A stretch of 64,000 nt of DNA. Source: Pannonibacter sp. XCT-53 (GTDB taxonomy: Bacteria > Pseudomonadota > Alphaproteobacteria > Rhizobiales > Stappiaceae). The DNA lies in contig NZ_JAABLQ010000001.1 of assembly GCF_009915765.1 (NCBI RefSeq), positions 1,488,001 to 1,552,000 of the forward strand, in the 5' to 3' direction. The notes beneath the pieces were generated by a model. That model ran no database searches. It was not told where the DNA came from and saw only the letters and a program-made list of their open reading frames with translations. A program made the position numbers and the translations under genes. Positions within the stretch are counted from its first letter, which is position 1; each line of letters begins with the position of its first letter. Positions 60,247-64,000 of the stretch are shown one piece after another.

Positions 60247-61500
60247 ATGACCGAGTACAAATCCGAGTTTCTCAAGATCCTCAGCGAGCGTGGCTTCATC
60301 CACCAGGTGTCGGACCACGAAGGTCTCGACAAGCTGCTGTCGAGCGAAACCGTCACGGCCTATATCGGCTTCGACTGCACGGCGCCGAGCCTGCATGCGG
60401 GCTCGCTCGTCACCATCATGATGCTGTACTGGCTGCAGCAGACCGGGCACCGGCCGATCGCGCTCATGGGTTCCGGCACGACCCGGGTCGGCGATCCGAC
60501 CGGCAAGGACGAGAGCCGCAAGATCCTCACCGACGAGGAGATCGAGGCCAACAAGGCCGGCATCCGCAAAGTGTTCGAGAAGCTGCTGACGTTCGGCACC
60601 GGCCCGCGTGACGCCATCATGCTCGACAACGCCGACTGGCTGATGAAGCTGAACTATGTCGAGTTCCTGCGCGACATCGGCCGCCACTTCTCGGTCAACC
60701 AGATGATCCAGCGCGACAGCGTGCGCCTGCGGCTGGAGCGCGAGCAGCACCTGTCGTTCCTTGAGTTCAACTACATGCTGCTGCAGGGCTACGACTTCCT
60801 GGAGATCTACCAGCAGACCGGCTGCCGCCTGCAGATGGGCGGCTCCGACCAGTGGTCGAACATCCTGTCGGGCGTCGACCTGATCCGGCGCAAGGCCGGT
60901 ATCGAGGCCTTCGCGCTGACTGCCCCGCTGCTGACGACGTCTTCGGGCGCGAAGATGGGCAAGACTGCCGCCGGCGCCGTCTGGCTCAATCCGGAGCAGC
61001 TGTCGGCCTATGACTACTGGCAGTACTGGCGCAACACCGAGGATGCCGACGTCGAGCGCTTCCTGAAGCTGTTCACCGTGCTGCCGCTGGACGAGATCGC
61101 GCGGCTTGCCGCCCTTTCGGGCTCGGAAATCAACGAGGCCAAGAAGGTGCTGGCGACCGAGGCGACCGCCATGGTGCATGGCCGCGAGGCGGCCGAGGCG
61201 GCGGCCGAGACCGCACGTCGCGCCTTCGAGGAAGGCGCGCTGGCCGAGGGCCTGCCGACGGTCGAGATCGCGGCCGCCGACCTTTCGGCCGGGATCGGCG
61301 TCCTGGCCGCCTTCGTCACCGCCGGCCTGTCGGCCTCCAACGGCGAGGCCCGGCGCAACATCGCCGGCGGGGCGCTGAAGGTGAATGACGTGGCCGTGAC
61401 GGACGACAAGCGCGTGCTGGGCACGGGGGATCTGACCGGCGAAGGCGTGATCAAGCTGTCGATGGGCAAGAAGAAGCACGTGCTGCTGAAGCCGGTCTGA
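60247..61500 (+). CDS. tyrS: Tyrosine--tRNA ligase
   Basis: Charges tRNA-Tyr. It is a class I synthetase: HIGH equivalent HAGS at residues 50-53 ([13 protein letters not shown]), tRNA-binding middle [13 protein letters not shown], and KMSKS equivalent [11 protein letters not shown]-terminal S4-like RNA-binding domain ([19 protein letters not shown]) closes it. 417 residues from ATG 60247. The frame is open to 60106, but that would include the promoter. No good ribosome site; a direct repeat sits there instead. Confidence 0.97.
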   Translation: MTEYKSEFLKILSERGFIHQVSDHEGLDKLLSSETVTAYIGFDCTAPSLHAGSLVTIMMLYWLQQTGHRPIALMGSGTTRVGDPTGKDESRKILTDEEIEANKAGIRKVFEKLLTFGTGPRDAIMLDNADWLMKLNYVEFLRDIGRHFSVNQMIQRDSVRLRLEREQHLSFLEFNYMLLQGYDFLEIYQQTGCRLQMGGSDQWSNILSGVDLIRRKAGIEAFALTAPLLTTSSGAKMGKTAAGAVWLNPEQLSAYDYWQYWRNTEDADVERFLKLFTVLPLDEIARLAALSGSEINEAKKVLATEATAMVHGREAAEAAAETARRAFEEGALAEGLPTVEIAAADLSAGIGVLAAFVTAGLSASNGEARRNIAGGALKVNDVAVTDDKRVLGTGDLTGEGVIKLSMGKKKHVLLKPV

Positions 61501-61526
61501 GCCTCCGGCCCTCGATCACCATCAGG

Positions 61527-61552
61527 AGCCCGGCCATGTGCCGGGCTTTTTT
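61527..61552 (+). terminator. Terminator of tyrS
   Basis: AGCCCGGC (61527-61534), CATGT loop, GCCGGGCT (61540-61547), then five T. Begins 26 bases after the tyrS stop. Confidence 0.9.
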
Positions 61553-61569
61553 GCTCCCGAGACGGGCAA

Positions 61570-64000
61570 TCAGCGGAACTCGAACATCTTGCGGAAGATG
61601 CCGGGGGCGATCGCCGAGACCGGATTGACCGTGAGGGCCGGCGCGCTGATGGGGCCGGACAGGCGGTAGGTGACGCCGATCAGGCCCTCCTGGCTGCCGC
61701 CGCTGAGGGCAAAGCCCAGCACCGGGATCCTGGCAAAGAGGTTGTTCAGGGCGAAGATCGGAACGAAGGTGCCGGTCAGCGCCAGCTCGCGCGTGTCGAG
61801 ATCGACCGTTCCGAGCACGGTGCCCCCGACGGCCGCGCCCTGCAGGATCCCCTCCTCGACCGTCAGCGTGTCGCCCTTGCGGGAGAAGCGGATGTCCATG
61901 CGGTCGAAGGAGGCCTCGCCGTTCCGGGACATGGCCGCGCCGTTCGGCACCGGCTGGCTGTCGGGCATCGGCCGGGAGATTTCGGGCAGCTCCGCCAGCT
62001 TCCGCAGGGCCGGATCCTCGGTGATGGAGAAACCGCGCACGCCGAAGGTCCCGAACCAGGTCTTGTCGGCAGGCAGCGACACGAGCAGCCGTCCCGTACC
62101 GCCCTGCATGCGTTCGTAGAGATCGAGGAAGCGCAGCAGGGCACCGGTGTCGGCAAACTCGCCGCTTGCCGCCCGTGCCTCGCCCTCGCCGGTGATCTCG
62201 AAGGTGAAGGCGCCCTGGTTGTTGAGCGCCCCCGTCAGACGCATGGACGTCAGGTCACCGGCCTTGCCGGCCACCTCGCCCGCGACATCGGTCGCATAGA
62301 CGCCCTGAAAGCCCTGCAGCCGCCCGATCTTGAGGCTGACGCGGAAGGCGGTGTCGTCATCGCTCTCGTCTTCGGAGGTGCCCTTGCGGTCGCGCAGCTG
62401 CCGGATGAGGCCGCGGCCGTCAAACTGCGCGCCCGTCAGGGTGACGCGGACCCGGCCGGCGCTGTCCTTGACCACCTTGAGCGCAGCCGAATCGCCCGGG
62501 CGGATCTGGAACGTCGAGAAATCCGCCTCGCGGAACTCGCCTCCCTTGCCAAGCGCCACCGTTCCCTCCAGCGCGACGCCGTCGGAGCGCAGCGAGAAAT
62601 TCTCCAGCCGGCGCGCCTCACCCCGATCGGTCAGCAGGAAACTCGCCCTCGCCGCCACACCGGGGCCCTTCTCCCAGCCGATCTCGCTCAGCCGCAGCGA
62701 CGCCTCCTTGAGGTCGATCTCGAACTGCTGCCCCTCCGGCGTCTCGGCCACGTCGAGCACCATCGTGCCCTCGACCAGGCCCCCCAGATCGACCCCCTTC
62801 TTGCGCAGGTCTGCCGTGGTCACCTTGAGCTGCACGTCCTGGCGCGCCTCGACCTGACTGTCATCATCCAGCGGATAGACGAGGTCGATGTTGGCCTGCA
62901 GCCCGTCGATGCGGCCCTTGCCCTTGATGTCCACCTGCAGGGGATCAGCCGTCAGCTGCAGGGTGGCATCGGTGATGCGGTGCCCGCGCACGGGCTTGTC
63001 TGCGGCAAAGCCGGTCAGCTTCGCCCGTGCCGCCCAGCCCACCTCGGCCACCGCCAGCGACAGCTTCAGCGGCAGCTTGGCCGTCACGTCGATGTCGCCG
63101 GACCCGGTGAGCGCGACATCCGAAAGCTCCGCCTTGTCGAGGATGCGGAACGGCGGGGCATTGGCAATCTCCGACAGGGGGCCGAGGCCGCCCTGAAGCT
63201 TCAGGTCCAGCAGACCCGTCTTGATGTCCCGTCCCGACAGATGCGGGATCTCGAAGCGACCGGCCGGCACGGCGACCGATCCGCCCGAGGGCGTGGTCAC
63301 GCTGCCTGAGCGCATGTCGACGGTCAGCAGCTCGTTCTGGATCGTGACCGTGCCGGTGAGGCCGGTGATGGGCGGGAGCGTGGCCAGCGGCTGGACATCG
63401 GTGTTGACCAGCACGATGTCGAGCTTGAGGTCGTCGCCGCCCCAGCCTGGGTCGGGGTGGGATTCATCGAAGGCCGGCGCCCGGATCGCAGCGTCGACGC
63501 GGGCCGACTGGATCTGTCCGCCCTTGAGGTGCTCGATGATCCAGCGACGGGCCGGGGGGGCCAGCGTGATGGGCCAGATCTGCTTCAGCATGGCGACCGG
63601 CATGGTCTGCGCATCGACCGCAAGCGCGAGATAGGGGCCGTCGTCGCGCAGGTCGAGCGACCCGATTGCCTGGAACGAGGCGGGCCCCGACTGGAGCTGC
63701 AACCGGTCGATGAGGACCGCCCGGTCGGCCAGGTTCACCCGGCCCTCGAGCGCCAGATAGTCGGCGATCATCGGCGGCTCCGGCACGTCGGCCGAGCCGA
63801 AACGGGCCCGGTCTGTGCTGATCTGGTAGGTCCAGTCGCTGCTGCCCTCCGCCGGCGGGCGGACCGCGCCGGAGAAGAAGATCTCCGTGTTGCCCCGGAT
63901 CACGTGCGACTTGCCGATGGTCACGCCGGGTGTCCCGGCCGACCAGGCGAGCGCGAGGGCAACATCGTCGAACCGGATCAGGGTCGAGCCCGAGCGCAGC
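61570..64000 (-). CDS. AsmA-like/DUF3971 family envelope protein, N-terminus missing
   Basis: The frame is open to the window edge, so the start lies beyond 64000; the visible part is about 809 residues. It is rich in short beta-strands with repeated GxxDIxxxxxLxL patterns and DUF3971/AsmA-like segments such as WPITLAPPARRWIIEHLKGG and, near the C-terminus, the AsmA-2-type FSITEDPALRKLAEL and LNNLFARIPVLGFALSGG. Such YhdP/AsmA-family proteins are thought to bridge inner and outer membranes and move phospholipid. That role is inferred from the family. It converges on tyrS. Confidence 0.82.
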   Translation of the reverse strand, partial: LRSGSTLIRFDDVALALAWSAGTPGVTIGKSHVIRGNTEIFFSGAVRPPAEGSSDWTYQISTDRARFGSADVPEPPMIADYLALEGRVNLADRAVLIDRLQLQSGPASFQAIGSLDLRDDGPYLALAVDAQTMPVAMLKQIWPITLAPPARRWIIEHLKGGQIQSARVDAAIRAPAFDESHPDPGWGGDDLKLDIVLVNTDVQPLATLPPITGLTGTVTIQNELLTVDMRSGSVTTPSGGSVAVPAGRFEIPHLSGRDIKTGLLDLKLQGGLGPLSEIANAPPFRILDKAELSDVALTGSGDIDVTAKLPLKLSLAVAEVGWAARAKLTGFAADKPVRGHRITDATLQLTADPLQVDIKGKGRIDGLQANIDLVYPLDDDSQVEARQDVQLKVTTADLRKKGVDLGGLVEGTMVLDVAETPEGQQFEIDLKEASLRLSEIGWEKGPGVAARASFLLTDRGEARRLENFSLRSDGVALEGTVALGKGGEFREADFSTFQIRPGDSAALKVVKDSAGRVRVTLTGAQFDGRGLIRQLRDRKGTSEDESDDDTAFRVSLKIGRLQGFQGVYATDVAGEVAGKAGDLTSMRLTGALNNQGAFTFEITGEGEARAASGEFADTGALLRFLDLYERMQGGTGRLLVSLPADKTWFGTFGVRGFSITEDPALRKLAELPEISRPMPDSQPVPNGAAMSRNGEASFDRMDIRFSRKGDTLTVEEGILQGAAVGGTVLGTVDLDTRELALTGTFVPIFALNNLFARIPVLGFALSGGSQEGLIGVTYRLSGPISAPALTVNPVSAIAPGIFRKMFEFR

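Overview
The window is 64 kb of high-GC, gene-dense chromosomal core from an alphaproteobacterium. The gene orders gltX-gltA-lpxB, lpxD-fabZ-lpxA-lpxI-lpxB below bamA-rseP-dxr-cdsA-uppS-frr-pyrH-tsf-rpsB, the nuoA-N operon followed by birA-rnj-mce-DUF1467-proS-lolC-lolD, and the hup-lon-clpX-clpP-tig block are typical of Hyphomicrobiales (Rhizobiales). I infer a member near Stappiaceae, but the sequence alone does not fix the genus. No insertion sequence, prophage or CRISPR array was seen.

Layout. Bases 1-2859 (+) hold the end of gltX and gltA. Bases 3202-22031 (-) read, in transcription order, dnaE, rpsB, tsf, pyrH, frr, uppS, cdsA, dxr, rseP, bamA, lpxD, fabZ, lpxA, lpxI, lpxB: translation, lipid and isoprenoid precursors, outer-membrane assembly and lipid A. 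Bases 22032-23207 are a long GC-rich spacer holding a 32-codon membrane-peptide gene behind two perfect alphaproteobacterial LexA boxes. Bases 23208-45954 (-) hold the respiratory complex I operon nuoA-N and its conserved tail (birA, RNase J, methylmalonyl-CoA epimerase, DUF1467, proS, lolC, lolD). A plus-strand orphan terminator beside proS marks a probable small RNA. Bases 46385-48901 carry two identical tRNA-Asp genes, tRNA-Val, a small regulator/VOC-enzyme cassette that looks like an accessory insertion, and hupB. Bases 49091-55969 (-) hold lon, clpX, clpP, tig and tRNA-Leu. Bases 56068-57699 hold nnr (-). Bases 58110-61500 (+) hold glnB-glnA behind a sigma-54/NtrC control region, then tyrS. 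The window ends inside a large AsmA-like envelope protein (-).

Functionally this is housekeeping: energy (complex I, citrate synthase), envelope biogenesis (lipid A, Bam, Lol, RseP), protein synthesis and quality control, replication, and nitrogen control. The most interesting items are the LexA-boxed 32-aa membrane peptide (a candidate SOS division inhibitor analogous to Caulobacter SidA), the orphan small RNA near proS, the tandem-winged-helix regulator/VOC cassette with a perfect palindromic operator, a small membrane ORF inside the nuo operon, and short tandem duplications at or next to the stop codons of clpX, nuoD and lolD. Many start codons were moved downstream of the longest open frame on the basis of ribosome binding sites, family length, neighbouring genes or, for rpsB, a promoter.
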